64,000 bases of DNA from Pseudomonas viridiflava. GTDB lineage: Bacteria; Pseudomonadota; Gammaproteobacteria; Pseudomonadales; Pseudomonadaceae. The stretch lies in NCBI RefSeq assembly GCF_003702045.1, contig NZ_RBTP01000012.1, positions 682,001 through 746,000 on the forward strand. Reading direction: 5' to 3'. Position 1 is the stretch's first letter. Every line of letters starts with the position of its first letter. The notes under the pieces are model-generated. The model searched no databases and had not been told where the DNA came from. It was given only the letters and a program-made list of their open reading frames with translations. Shown one piece after another: positions 25,843 through 35,042 of this stretch. The position numbers and the translations under genes were made by a program.

Positions 25843-26274
25843 ATGGCATTTGCTTTTGGTGTATCGGCTCCGCGATTGTTGCAGTCGGCGGCCTTGCTGG
25901 CAGCGTTGGCTGGCGTGGTGACTTGGTCGTCGCTGTTGTTGACTTCGGCATCATCCCATATGCCTGCCGAGGCGTTCGTGACGCAGGAGGCGAAGTCGGC
26001 AAGTCCGGCCGAACAATGGTTCGCCAATCAACCCTCTCAGGTTCAGGTCAGTGTTTCCGGCGTGATGGCGGGTGCGCAGGGTGCAGTGGCAATCATCCGG
26101 CTCAACGATGGCCCGGCACGCAGTGTGATGGCCGGTGAAAAGCTTGCCCGAGATGTGCGTCTGGTAAGCATCGAAGCTGACGGAGTGGTCATTGAACATG
26201 GCGCCCAGCAGAGCCGGATCAAGGTCGCCATGTTGCCCCAGGTCCCCGGGTTGCCAGGCCTGATACGTCATTGA
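25843..26274 (+). CDS. gspC: short type II secretion GspC-like inner-membrane protein
   Basis: A short cytoplasmic start, one membrane helix (LLQSAALLAALAGVVTWSSL), then a periplasmic homology-region-like domain: VQVSVSGVMAGAQGAVAIIR, then a SVMAGEKLARDVRLVSI and IEADGVVIEHGAQQSRI pattern typical of GspC/XcpP. AGGAGG lies 8 bases before ATG 25843; the longer open frame upstream overlaps gspH antisense and has no ribosome site. GspC links the inner-membrane platform to the N0 domain of the secretin GspD. At 143 residues it is about half the usual length and has no C-terminal PDZ or coiled-coil domain. It stands alone between two minus-strand pseudopilin genes. Confidence 0.8.
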   Translation: MAFAFGVSAPRLLQSAALLAALAGVVTWSSLLLTSASSHMPAEAFVTQEAKSASPAEQWFANQPSQVQVSVSGVMAGAQGAVAIIRLNDGPARSVMAGEKLARDVRLVSIEADGVVIEHGAQQSRIKVAMLPQVPGLPGLIRH

Positions 26275-26279
26275 AAGGT

Positions 26280-26666
26280 TCACTGGGGCCGGACCCAGGG
26301 TCGCCCCAGCACGGTTTCAAGACGGGCTAGCGGAGGCGCCTGTTTACCGCGTTCCGATACCCGTACGTTGACGCGAATCAATGCTCCACCGGTGAGGGCG
26401 ACCAAGGTCTGATCGCAGCGCAGCAGCAGACGTCCCTGATCACAATCGAGGGTTTTCGCGCCAGCCTTGAGCTGTCCTTCCAGACGCAATTCAGCGAGTC
26501 GGTTCTGCGCGGCAAGCAGGGCGATAGCACGATCACGCAGCAGCCCGTTGCTCTGCGTCATGCCCCCTGCAACACGCACCGCTGCGGACATGGCCACGGC
26601 AATGATCGCCAGCGCGACCAGTACCTCGATCAGGGTAAAACCACGGTCCTTGTCTCGCTTTCGCAT
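26280..26666 (-). CDS. gspI: type II secretion minor pseudopilin GspI
   Basis: MRKRDKDRG precedes FTLIEVLVALAIIAVAMSAA, the pilin-like helix with cleavage after Gly. The following LLAAQNRLAELRLEG and the compact 128-residue length are characteristic of GspI, which nucleates the pseudopilus tip with GspJ and GspK. It stops 5 bases from the convergent gspC stop and is divergent from gspG. Its separation from gspH and gspJ by a plus-strand gene is unusual for type II clusters. Confidence 0.85.
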   Translation of the reverse strand: MRKRDKDRGFTLIEVLVALAIIAVAMSAAVRVAGGMTQSNGLLRDRAIALLAAQNRLAELRLEGQLKAGAKTLDCDQGRLLLRCDQTLVALTGGALIRVNVRVSERGKQAPPLARLETVLGRPWVRPQ

Positions 26667-26811
26667 GGTGCCTCCTGGCCGACGACAGAGGCGCAGAATA
26701 GCACTGCCGCGTGGGCTGGACGCGAATGCAAATCGCCGGATAAATTCCGTCGTCCCGCTTTATAGTTTTGTTACACTGCGACGCTGATAAGGATTATCAA
26801 GGGAAATAGAT

Positions 26812-27261
26812 ATGGAAGTCGCGCGCGTCAAGCAGCGGCCTGCAGGCCATCGCGCCCAGGCTGGTTTCACCTTGATCGAGATCATGGTGGTGTTAGTCAT
26901 TCTGGGCATTCTGGCAGCCATCGTGGTGCCTAAAGTGCTGGACCGCCCTGATCAGGCCCGTGCCACTGCCGCCAGGCAAGACATTGGCGGTCTCATGCAA
27001 GCGCTCAAGCTGTATCGCCTTGATCACGGCAGCTACCCCAACCAGGCGCAAGGCCTCAAGGTTTTGGTGGAGCGTCCGGCGAACGTCAATAAAAGCAACT
27101 GGCGCTCCTATCTTGAGCGGTTGCCCAACGACCCTTGGGGCCGTCCTTACAATTACTTGAATCCGGGCGTCAACGGCGAGGTGGATGTCTTTTCCCTCGG
27201 TGCCGACGGCCAACCGGATGGCGACGGCGTGAACGCCGATATCGGCTCCTGGCAGCTTTAA
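26812..27261 (+). CDS. gspG: type II secretion major pseudopilin GspG
   Basis: A 17-residue leader ends in Gly before FTLIEIMVVLVILGILAAIV. The mature protein has the GspG hallmarks: VPKVLDRPDQARATAARQDI, LKLYRLDHGSYPNQAQGL, LPNDPWGRPY, and a C-terminal acidic calcium-site loop (GADGQPDGDGVNADIGSW). It polymerises into the periplasmic pseudopilus that pushes substrates through the secretin. At 149 residues it is of normal length. It heads the plus-strand run gspG-K-L-M-D-E-F, whose genes are spaced by 8 bases or overlap, so they are likely one operon. Confidence 0.93.
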   Translation: MEVARVKQRPAGHRAQAGFTLIEIMVVLVILGILAAIVVPKVLDRPDQARATAARQDIGGLMQALKLYRLDHGSYPNQAQGLKVLVERPANVNKSNWRSYLERLPNDPWGRPYNYLNPGVNGEVDVFSLGADGQPDGDGVNADIGSWQL

Positions 27262-27269
27262 GCGCTGCC

Positions 27270-28250
27270 ATGAATAAGGTCTTTTTCAACGCGCTCAGCC
27301 AGCGTGGCTCGGCGATTATCAGCGCCTTGCTGATCGCCGCAATCGTTGCGGTGATCGCGGCCGGAATGCTCACCCGTCAAGGCGTGCTGACCCGAAGTAT
27401 CGAGGCCGAACAGTCCCGCGTGCAGGGCAGCAACGCGTTGATGGGCGGCCTTGAAATCAGCCGCCAGTTGCTGTGGGAATCACGGCAGCAGGACCCTTCG
27501 ACCCGCCTTGATCAGCCTTGGGCCAGGCCCATTACAAACGATGTCTCGCATGCCGTGCCGGGGGATTTCGAGGGGCAGTTGCAGGATCAGCAGGGCAAAT
27601 TCAATTTGCGTAACCTGCTCACCAACCAGCAACTGGACGCCGGCCAACAGCGCAGTTTCGAGCGATTGTGCGCGATGATCGGCATTGACGGCGCGCTGGC
27701 TCAACGCATCAGCCAGCGGGTGATTGCCTCCTATCCACGGCTGCTGTCGCTGCCTGTGGCCAGCGGTGACACAAGCCGTCTGGACAGTGGTCGAGCGACG
27801 TCGTCCACCCCTGCGCAAACCCTTTTGCCCGCGACGCAGCCGATGTTGCGCAGCCTCGACGATCTGCGTGGGCTAGCCGGTCTCAGCGAAGCGTCCCTGG
27901 CGCGGCTGGATGATTACGTCAGTGTGTTGCCGGGCAATACCTGGGTGAACGGCAATACCGCCAGCCCCGAAGTCCTGGCGGCGGTCATTCCCGGCCTGTC
28001 GCTGTCCAGGGCGCAAGCGGTGGTGTCCGAACGTGACCGGGGGCTGTGGTTCGTCAATCGTGGGGATCTGGTCAATCGGCTTCGTGTGCCGACGTTGACC
28101 GTCGACAACCTCAAGGTGGGCATTACCAGCGAATGGTTCATGTTGCGAGGGCAGGCGCGGCCTCAGCAACGTCAGGTCAGCATCCAGGCTTTGTTGCATC
28201 GTGTCGGCGAGGCAATACCGCGTGTCATCTGGTCCCGGGTGGGCATATGA
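27270..28250 (+). CDS. gspK: type II secretion pseudopilus tip protein GspK
   Basis: Starts at ATG 27270, 8 bases after gspG, giving 326 residues. The N-terminal QRGSAIISALLIAAIVAVIA is the atypical GspK prepilin segment, which lacks the glutamate at position 5, as is normal for this subunit. A large mature domain follows with DQQGKFNLRNLL (the conserved D-x-NGKFNLN-like element) and two helix-hairpin-helix-like stretches (LDDLRGLAGLSEASLARLDD and a later SPEVLAAVIPGLS segment). GspK caps the pseudopilus. The stop overlaps the gspL start by 4 bases. Confidence 0.9.
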   Translation: MNKVFFNALSQRGSAIISALLIAAIVAVIAAGMLTRQGVLTRSIEAEQSRVQGSNALMGGLEISRQLLWESRQQDPSTRLDQPWARPITNDVSHAVPGDFEGQLQDQQGKFNLRNLLTNQQLDAGQQRSFERLCAMIGIDGALAQRISQRVIASYPRLLSLPVASGDTSRLDSGRATSSTPAQTLLPATQPMLRSLDDLRGLAGLSEASLARLDDYVSVLPGNTWVNGNTASPEVLAAVIPGLSLSRAQAVVSERDRGLWFVNRGDLVNRLRVPTLTVDNLKVGITSEWFMLRGQARPQQRQVSIQALLHRVGEAIPRVIWSRVGI

Positions 28251-29431
28251 ACGGTCTGCGCATCGCCCTGCCACCCTTGGCTCAATTGACCGAAGTCAGC
28301 GAGCTTGCCTTCGTACGACTGGATCGTGCCGGCCATATCATTGAAAGCGGACGCAGCACATTGTCAGTGCTCGGCGCGAACAAAAAAACGCGTGCCGTGG
28401 AGTGCTATCTGCACCCGCTGGACAGCATTTCGACCCGCCTCGATCTGCCGCCATTGTCAGGATCACGCCTCCATGCCGCTGTTATCTGCGCCGCGCAAGC
28501 ACTCCTGCTAGGCCCTGTCGATGAGATGCACATTGCCCACAGCACCCGTGACGCACAGGGGCGTGTTCATCTGGGCTGGCTGGCGAAAAGCGCCCTGCAT
28601 CAGTTGATCGATGTGTTGGACCGGATGCGGCTGTCATTGCGCGGACTGTACCCGGCGTCGTTCGGCCTGCCGGTTCCGCTGGCGGGGCAGGTGAGCGCTT
28701 GCGTGCTGGATGAACACTGGCTGCTGCGTTACAGCGTTGATCAGGCCGTGGTGCAACCCTGTTCCGATGACAGCGCCGAAGAGAGGAACGGCAACAGCCT
28801 GGATGGGCGTCTGGTCTTCGGCCATGAGGTGTGTCGGCTGGATGACAACGGACCTGATGCGTCGGCGCTGAGCCTGAGTGGTGCTGCGCCGGGGTGGAGC
28901 CTGCACGCGGGGTTGATCCGCGGCACACGTCAAACGTCCAGTTGGACACCCGCCGTGGCGTGCTGCGCGCTGGCTGTTGTGGTGTGGGCCTTGGGGCTGA
29001 ATTTCTACGCCGCCCGTGAGGCCGCGCAGGGGCGGGCGCTGAAAGCCGGAATGAGCCAGCGCGTCAAACAGGCCTTTCCCGAACTGCCGGTGATTCTCAA
29101 CCCGCTGCAACAGGCCCGTCAGCAATTGGCCGCGCGCACTCAGGCAGCTGGGTCCGATTCCGGTCAGCGCTTCAATCATCTGTTGCAACACGCTGCCGAA
29201 GGCATGCCTTTCATGGCAGGCAGCGTGCAGAACCTGACGTATCACGAGGGCCGCCTGCAACTGCAAATGCTCGCCGAAACACCGCTGGTGCCCCTCGACG
29301 CGGCTTGGCAGGAGACACTGAAACAGGCCGGGGTGAGTGTCAATCGCGAGGACCGTCTGTGGATCCTGAGCCCGCTGGCCGAGTCTGCGGTGAGCGACAC
29401 TGAGGGCGCTCAGGGTGACAAAAATGAATAG
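28247..29431 (+). CDS. gspL: type II secretion inner-membrane platform protein GspL
   Basis: ATG 28247 overlaps the gspK TGA (ATGA). The 394-residue protein has an actin-like cytoplasmic domain (residues 1-225, which in the family binds the ATPase GspE), one membrane helix near residues 240-258 (TPAVACCALAVVVWALGLNF), then a periplasmic ferredoxin-like domain. It anchors GspE to the membrane and pairs with GspM. Sequence conservation is low, as usual for GspL, so the assignment rests on topology, size and the place between gspK and gspM. Confidence 0.82.
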   Translation: MNGLRIALPPLAQLTEVSELAFVRLDRAGHIIESGRSTLSVLGANKKTRAVECYLHPLDSISTRLDLPPLSGSRLHAAVICAAQALLLGPVDEMHIAHSTRDAQGRVHLGWLAKSALHQLIDVLDRMRLSLRGLYPASFGLPVPLAGQVSACVLDEHWLLRYSVDQAVVQPCSDDSAEERNGNSLDGRLVFGHEVCRLDDNGPDASALSLSGAAPGWSLHAGLIRGTRQTSSWTPAVACCALAVVVWALGLNFYAAREAAQGRALKAGMSQRVKQAFPELPVILNPLQQARQQLAARTQAAGSDSGQRFNHLLQHAAEGMPFMAGSVQNLTYHEGRLQLQMLAETPLVPLDAAWQETLKQAGVSVNREDRLWILSPLAESAVSDTEGAQGDKNE

Positions 29432-29993
29432 TGCGACGCTCAATCGTGTGAAAACACGCTGGGTGTTCTGGCGGGGTCGCGCAGCGGTTGCCTGGTCAGG
29501 TCTTACGCGCAGAGAACGGCAATTGCTGGCGGGTGCCGCGCTGGTGTTCTGCGGATTGCTGGTGTGGCTAGTGTTGATCCAGCCGCCGTTGCAGACAATC
29601 GCTTACTGGCAAACCGAACTCCCCAAACTGCGAACTCAGAACCAGACGCTGGAAGGTTTGCTGCAACAGATGCCAACCCCACGCTCGCGGGCAACGGGGC
29701 AGAGCCTGGAGCACGCATTGCGCGCAAGTCTTGAAGAGGCCGGGCTTGAGGGCCGCTATCAGTTGCAGACTGAAAGCGGGAACCGCGAGTCGGCCTGGCA
29801 ACTGACGTTCGACAGCGCACCGGCTGACGGTGTCATGAGGTGGCTGTTGGAGCAGCCAGGACAGCTTTCGTTACAGGTTATCGAAGCCCGTCTGCAACGC
29901 GCAGACGCGCTTTCCGCACAGGTCTCGGCAGCTCGCCTGTCCGGGATGGTTAGCATGGATCGGGCGCCCAGCGTCATCAAGGAAGCTTTATGA
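29424..29993 (+). CDS. gspM: type II secretion inner-membrane protein GspM
   Basis: A 189-residue bitopic protein: a basic N-terminus (TLNRVKTRWVFWRGR), an LTRRERQLLAGAALVFC segment that is typical of GspM, one membrane helix (GLLVWLVLIQPP), a periplasmic coiled coil, then a small ferredoxin-like domain. ATG 29424 was chosen, 8 bases after AGGG and overlapping the end of gspL; GTG 29415 is an in-frame alternative. GspM partners GspL in the platform. The gene overlaps the gspD start by 4 bases. Confidence 0.82.
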   Translation: MNSATLNRVKTRWVFWRGRAAVAWSGLTRRERQLLAGAALVFCGLLVWLVLIQPPLQTIAYWQTELPKLRTQNQTLEGLLQQMPTPRSRATGQSLEHALRASLEEAGLEGRYQLQTESGNRESAWQLTFDSAPADGVMRWLLEQPGQLSLQVIEARLQRADALSAQVSAARLSGMVSMDRAPSVIKEAL

Positions 29994-32362
29994 AGGGATC
30001 AGGCTTCAATTATGCGCGCCAGTGCCGTAAAGCGTTACCGTTCATGCTGCTGGCGCTGGGGGCGTGCAGCAGTTCATCACCGACAACTGCGTTGCGGGTG
30101 GACAGCGAATTGGGGCAGCCGCTGGCCAGCACACATCGCACAGGCGATGCGCTACTCGACAGGCCGCGTGCTCAAGCGGCCGTTGTGAACACGTCCAGCG
30201 TTCAGCACCCGATTACATCATCGCGCAGGCAGGCAAGTGTCCGCAGTCCCGCCCCGGCGCGCAGCGTGCTGGGCAATCAGCCGGTGCAACTCAACTTTGT
30301 CGAGGCCGACATTCAGGCGGTCGTACGGGCGCTGTCTCGTTCGACCGGCCAGCAGTTCCTGTTGGACCCCCGCGTCACCGGGACTTTGACGCTGGTCAGT
30401 GAGGGCCAGGTGCCCGCGGTTCAGGCCTACGATATGTTGCTGGCTGCGCTGCGCATGCAAGGCTTCAGTGTGGTCGATGTCGGCGGCGTCGCGCATGTGG
30501 TGCCCGAAGCGGATGCCAAGCTGCTGGGCGGCCCGCTGTACAACCCCGACAAGCCTGCCGCCAATGGCATGCTGACCCGCACGTTTCGTCTGCAATACGA
30601 AAACGCGGTCAATCTGATTCCGGTGTTGCGGCCCATCGTGTCGCCGAACAACCCGATCAACGCCTATCCCGGCAACAACACCATTGTGGTCACCGATTAC
30701 GCTGAAAACCTGACCCGGGTGGCGCAAATCATCGATGGCATCGACACGCCCAGTGCCATCGACACCGACGTGGTCTCGGTGCGCAACGGGATTGCCGTGG
30801 ACATCGCCAACATGGTCAGCGAGCTGCTGGACACACAGGGCGGCGATCCGACACAAAAAATCAGCGTGATCGGCGATCCGCGCTCCAACGCCATCATCAT
30901 CCGCGCAGGCAGCCCCGAGCGCACCGAACTGGCACGCAACCTGATCTACAAGCTGGACAACGCCCAGAGCAATCCGAGCAACCTGCACGTGGTCTATCTG
31001 CGCAATGCTCAGGCCGGCAAGCTGGCCCAGGCCTTGCGCGGTCTGCTGACGGGCGAAAGCGACAGCGGTATGCCAGACAGCGCACGTGCGATGTTGAGCG
31101 GCATGGGGGCAACAGGCAGCAAAAATGACGGACAGGGCAACCTTGGTTCCGCCGCCGCCACCAGCGGCACGGCAAGCAGCGCAGGCGGCAGTGGCTATGG
31201 GCAGGGCAGTGCCACGACGGGCAGCACCGGACTGAGCGGTCAGCAGGCCGGTCAAAGCACCGCGTTCACCGCTGGCGGCGTGACCATTCAAGCTGACCCG
31301 ACCACCAACACCTTATTGATCTCGGCACCCGAACCCCTCTATCGCAACCTGCGTGAAGTGATCGACCAACTGGATCAGCGGCGTGCCCAAGTGGTGATCG
31401 AAAGCCTGATTGTCGAAGTCGGTGAGGACGATGCCAGCGAGTTCGGCGTGCAATGGCAGACCGGCAATCTGAGCGGCAGCGGCGTGTTCGGTGGTGCTAA
31501 TCTGGGCGGCAGCGGGCTGGTCAGTAATCCGGCTGGCGGCACGACGATTGATGTGCTGCCGTCGGGGTTGAATGTCGGCGTGGTGAAAGGTGCGGTGACC
31601 ATTCCGGGCATCGGCGAAGTGCTGGACCTCAAGGTGCTGGCGCGAGCGCTGAAAAGCAAAGGCGGCAGCAACGTGCTGTCCACGCCGAACCTGCTGACAC
31701 TGGACAACGAAGCGGCGAGCATCTTCGTCGGGCAGACCATTCCCTTCGTCACCGGCAGTTACGTGACGGGCGGGGGCGGCACCAGCAACAACCCGTTCCA
31801 GACCGTGGAGCGTGAGGAAGTCGGCCTGAAGCTCAACGTGCGTCCGCAAATTTCCGAAGGCGGCACCGTCAAACTGGACATCTATCAGGAGGTCAGCAGC
31901 GTCGACCAGCGTGCCTCTGTCGACGCGGGCACGGTCACCAACAAGCGCGCCATCGACACCAGCATTCTGCTCGACGACGGGCAGATCATGGTCTTGGGCG
32001 GGCTGCTTCAGGACGGTTACAACCAAAGCAATGATGCGGTGCCTTGGTTGTCGAGAATCCCGGTGTTGGGCGTACTGTTTCGTAACGAACGCCGCCAGCT
32101 CACCAAAACCAACCTGATGGTGTTCCTGCGTCCCTACATCATTCGTGACATTGGCGCCGGGCGCAGCATCACCCTCAATCGTTACGACTACATGCGTCGT
32201 GCCCAAGGCGCCCTGCAGCCTGAGCGCAACTGGGCATTGCCGGACATGCAGGGGCCGCAACTGCCTTCGGCGGCCAAGGCGATCCCTGAACCGATGCCGG
32301 TGCGTGAACAAATGCCGCGGGCGACCATTCGCGCCGTTCCAGTACCGGCCCCCTCGCCATGA
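29990..32362 (+). CDS. gspD: type II secretion outer-membrane secretin GspD (lipoprotein form)
   Basis: The N-terminus is a lipoprotein signal ([12 protein letters not shown]), so the secretin may reach the outer membrane through its own lipid instead of a GspS pilotin. Domains in order: N0 (from about residue 100, [20 protein letters not shown]), N1 (about 197, [20 protein letters not shown]), N2 (about 263), N3 (about 325, [20 protein letters not shown]) broken by a Gly/Ser-rich insert, then the secretin core ([20 protein letters not shown] to [14 protein letters not shown]). At 790 residues it is slightly long for the family. It forms the outer-membrane gate. Overlaps of 4 bases on each side suggest translational coupling. 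Confidence 0.93.
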   Translation: MKGSGFNYARQCRKALPFMLLALGACSSSSPTTALRVDSELGQPLASTHRTGDALLDRPRAQAAVVNTSSVQHPITSSRRQASVRSPAPARSVLGNQPVQLNFVEADIQAVVRALSRSTGQQFLLDPRVTGTLTLVSEGQVPAVQAYDMLLAALRMQGFSVVDVGGVAHVVPEADAKLLGGPLYNPDKPAANGMLTRTFRLQYENAVNLIPVLRPIVSPNNPINAYPGNNTIVVTDYAENLTRVAQIIDGIDTPSAIDTDVVSVRNGIAVDIANMVSELLDTQGGDPTQKISVIGDPRSNAIIIRAGSPERTELARNLIYKLDNAQSNPSNLHVVYLRNAQAGKLAQALRGLLTGESDSGMPDSARAMLSGMGATGSKNDGQGNLGSAAATSGTASSAGGSGYGQGSATTGSTGLSGQQAGQSTAFTAGGVTIQADPTTNTLLISAPEPLYRNLREVIDQLDQRRAQVVIESLIVEVGEDDASEFGVQWQTGNLSGSGVFGGANLGGSGLVSNPAGGTTIDVLPSGLNVGVVKGAVTIPGIGEVLDLKVLARALKSKGGSNVLSTPNLLTLDNEAASIFVGQTIPFVTGSYVTGGGGTSNNPFQTVEREEVGLKLNVRPQISEGGTVKLDIYQEVSSVDQRASVDAGTVTNKRAIDTSILLDDGQIMVLGGLLQDGYNQSNDAVPWLSRIPVLGVLFRNERRQLTKTNLMVFLRPYIIRDIGAGRSITLNRYDYMRRAQGALQPERNWALPDMQGPQLPSAAKAIPEPMPVREQMPRATIRAVPVPAPSP

Positions 32363-33777
32363 ACGCCTTGCCGTACGCCTGGGCCAAGGCGCAACGCCTT
32401 CTTTTGCGACACAGCGAGCAGGGTGCGGTGCTGGTCTTGTGCCAGTCTACGCCCGGCTGGGCAATCAACGAGGCACGACGCCAGTTCGGTCCGGCCCGTC
32501 TTGAACGTGTCGATGATGCGCAAATGGACGGGCTGCTGACAGCGGCGTACGCCGATACCGGCAGTGCTGCGGCGGTGGTCGGCGCGGCGGAGAGCGAGGC
32601 TGATCTGGATCGCCTGATGCAGGACATCCCGGAAATCACCGACCTGCTGGATGCGCAGGAGGGTGCGCCCGTCATCCGCATGATCAATGCGCTGTTCACT
32701 CAGGCCGCTCGGGATGAGGCGAGCGACATTCACATCGAGCCCTATGAAAGCCATTCGGTGGTGCGCTACCGCGTCGATGGCACGCTGCGCGATGTGGTGT
32801 CGCCGCGCAAGGCGCTGCACGGCTCGCTGGTGTCGCGAATCAAGATCATGGCGCAACTGGACATCGCCGAGAAACGCCTGCCCCAGGACGGGCGAATCGC
32901 TTTGCGGGTGGCCGGACGTCCCATCGACATTCGTGTCTCCACAGTGCCCACCGGTCACGGCGAACGCGTGGTGATGCGTCTGCTGGACAAGCAAGCCGGA
33001 CGTCTGCGACTGGAAACCCTGGGCATGGACCCGGACCTGCTCGCCAGGCTCGATCACCTGATTCGCCAGCCCCACGGCATCGTGCTGGTCACAGGGCCAA
33101 CCGGCAGCGGCAAGACCACCAGCCTGTACGCGGCGCTGGCGCGACTGGACGCCAGCACCAGCAACATCCTGACGGTTGAGGATCCGGTGGAATACGACCT
33201 GCCGGGTATCAGCCAGATTCAGGTCAACGCCCGCATCGACATGACATTTGCCTTGGCCCTGCGCGCCATCCTGCGTCAGGACCCGGACATCATCATGATC
33301 GGCGAAATTCGTGATCTGGAAACCGCACAGATCGCGGTGCAGGCCTCGCTGACCGGGCACCTGGTGCTGGCGACCCTGCACACCAACGATTCGGTGTCGG
33401 CCGTCAATCGGTTGATCGACATGGGTGTCGAGCCGTTTCTGCTGGCGTCGTCACTGCTGGGCGTGCTCGCTCAACGTCTTGTGCGTCGCCTGTGCCCGCA
33501 CTGCAAACAGCCAGACCCGGCCGTCGTTGGCAGTTGGCGACCGGTAGGCTGCGCGTCCTGCAATCAGATCGGGTACAGCGGCCGAACCGGCATTCATGAG
33601 CTGTTCTGTGTCGATGACGATGTCCGCAGCCTGATCCACAGCGGGGCCGACGAGCAGGCATTGCGCGTGGCGGCACGTCGCGCCGGGATGTTGAGCATGC
33701 GCGAGGATGGCGCACGCTGGGTGCGTGGCGGCTTTACAGCGCCGGAAGAAATTCTGCGTGTGACACGGGACGTCTGA
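32359..33777 (+). CDS. gspE: type II secretion ATPase GspE
   Basis: This cytoplasmic hexameric ATPase powers pseudopilus assembly. Visible are [10 protein letters not shown] in the N2 domain, the Walker [16 protein letters not shown] near residue 246, the Asp box [12 protein letters not shown], Walker B-like [16 protein letters not shown], and the His box [15 protein letters not shown] four-cysteine zinc site is present (CPHC then CASC). It is 472 residues, a little short: the N-terminal GspL-binding domain is reduced to about 100 residues. It overlaps gspD by 4 bases and abuts gspF. Confidence 0.94.
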   Translation: MNALPYAWAKAQRLLLRHSEQGAVLVLCQSTPGWAINEARRQFGPARLERVDDAQMDGLLTAAYADTGSAAAVVGAAESEADLDRLMQDIPEITDLLDAQEGAPVIRMINALFTQAARDEASDIHIEPYESHSVVRYRVDGTLRDVVSPRKALHGSLVSRIKIMAQLDIAEKRLPQDGRIALRVAGRPIDIRVSTVPTGHGERVVMRLLDKQAGRLRLETLGMDPDLLARLDHLIRQPHGIVLVTGPTGSGKTTSLYAALARLDASTSNILTVEDPVEYDLPGISQIQVNARIDMTFALALRAILRQDPDIIMIGEIRDLETAQIAVQASLTGHLVLATLHTNDSVSAVNRLIDMGVEPFLLASSLLGVLAQRLVRRLCPHCKQPDPAVVGSWRPVGCASCNQIGYSGRTGIHELFCVDDDVRSLIHSGADEQALRVAARRAGMLSMREDGARWVRGGFTAPEEILRVTRDV

Positions 33778-34988
33778 TGAATCGTTATCGCTATGAAGCT
33801 GCCGATGCGCAGGGCAGGATCGAATCGGGGCATCTGGAGGCCGATAGCCAGAACGCTGCGTTCGCGGCTTTGCGCGGTCGCGGTCTGACGGCATTACAGG
33901 TCGACATCGAGGCCGTCCGGGCTGGCAGCGGCGGACGAGGGTTATTCAGCGCCCGGCTGTCGGACACCGACCTGGCCTCAGTCACTCGCCAACTGGCGAG
34001 CCTGCTGGGTGCCGGGTTGCCGCTGGACGAGGCCTTGAGCGCCACGCTGGAACAGGCCGAGCGCAAGCACATTATCCAGACCCTGGGCGCGGTGCGCAGC
34101 GACGTGCGCAGCGGCATGCGCCTGACCGAAGCCCTGGCGGCACGCCCGGGTGATTTTCCAGACATTTACCGGGCCTTGATTGCGGCGGGGGAGGAGTCCG
34201 GTGATCTGGCCCACGTTATGGAGCGCTTGGCGGACTACATCGAGGAACGCAACGGCCTGCGCAGCAAGATTCTCACCGCCTTCATCTACCCCGGCGTGGT
34301 TGGGCTGGTCTCGATTGCGATCGTGATTTTTCTGTTGAGTTACGTCGTGCCTCAGGTGGTCAGCGCGTTCTCACAGGCGCGTCAGGACCTGCCCGGGCTT
34401 ACCCTGGCCATGCTCAATGCCAGCGATTTCATCCGCAGATGGGGCTGGCTCTGCCTGCTCGGCTTTTTGACGGGTGTGTGGGGCTGGCGCCTGTATCTGC
34501 GCAATCCTGCGGCGCGTCTGAGCTGGCACGCTCGTGTGTTGCGTCTGCCGCTGATCGGTCGCTTCGTGCTAGGGCTGAATACCGCACGCTTTGCCTCGAC
34601 CCTGGCGATTCTGGGCGGTGCCGGCGTGCCTTTGCTGCGCGCGCTGGAGGCGGCGCGTCAGACCCTATCCAATGACCGTCTGAGCCAGAGCGTCGCCGAA
34701 GCCACCGCCAAGGTGCGCGAAGGCGTGAACCTGGCCGCCGCCTTGCGGGTGGAGAAGGTCTTTCCGCCATTGCTCATCCACCTCATTGCCAGCGGCGAGA
34801 AAACCGGTGCGCTGCCGCCCATGCTGGAGCGCGCTGCGCAGACGTTGTCGCGGGATATCGAGCGCCGTGCGATGGGCATGACCGCGTTGCTCGAACCCTT
34901 GATGATCGTGGTGATGGGCGGTGTGGTGCTGGTGATCGTGCTGGCAGTGCTGCTGCCCATCATCGAAATCAATCAATTGGTGGGTTGA
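33777..34988 (+). CDS. gspF: type II secretion polytopic inner-membrane protein GspF
   Basis: Starts at ATG 33777, overlapping the final base of gspE. The 403-residue protein has the duplicated T2SSF/PilC fold: a first cytoplasmic domain (RQLASLLGAGLPLDEALSAT), a membrane pair (ILTAFIYPGVVGLVSIAIVI), a second copy (FASTLAILGGAGVPLLRALE) and a C-terminal membrane helix ending EINQLVG. GspF is the core of the assembly platform. It is the last gene of the plus-strand operon; a hairpin lies 12 bases downstream. No gspN or prepilin peptidase gspO follows, so the peptidase must be supplied from elsewhere, probably by PilD. Confidence 0.93.
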   Translation: MNRYRYEAADAQGRIESGHLEADSQNAAFAALRGRGLTALQVDIEAVRAGSGGRGLFSARLSDTDLASVTRQLASLLGAGLPLDEALSATLEQAERKHIIQTLGAVRSDVRSGMRLTEALAARPGDFPDIYRALIAAGEESGDLAHVMERLADYIEERNGLRSKILTAFIYPGVVGLVSIAIVIFLLSYVVPQVVSAFSQARQDLPGLTLAMLNASDFIRRWGWLCLLGFLTGVWGWRLYLRNPAARLSWHARVLRLPLIGRFVLGLNTARFASTLAILGGAGVPLLRALEAARQTLSNDRLSQSVAEATAKVREGVNLAAALRVEKVFPPLLIHLIASGEKTGALPPMLERAAQTLSRDIERRAMGMTALLEPLMIVVMGGVVLVIVLAVLLPIIEINQLVG

Positions 34989-35000
34989 TGCCTCATGCAA

Positions 35001-35024
35001 AAGGCCCTCGATCAGGAGGGCCTT
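35001..35024. terminator. bidirectional hairpin between gspF and pectate lyase gene
   Basis: AAGGCCCTC and GAGGGCCTT form a perfect 9-bp stem around a 6-base loop, centred between the convergent gspF and pectate lyase stops. Four A bases directly before it become a T-run for transcripts from the minus strand, so it best terminates the lyase gene; the plus-strand side has only TTCAGTT. Confidence 0.7.
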
Positions 35025-35042
35025 CAGTTAAAACGATCAGCG

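Noticed and set aside
32188..33381. Minus-strand frame of 397 codons opposite gspD/gspE
   Set aside because: It is a shadow of the GC-rich gspE gene, which shows all ATPase motifs on the plus strand.
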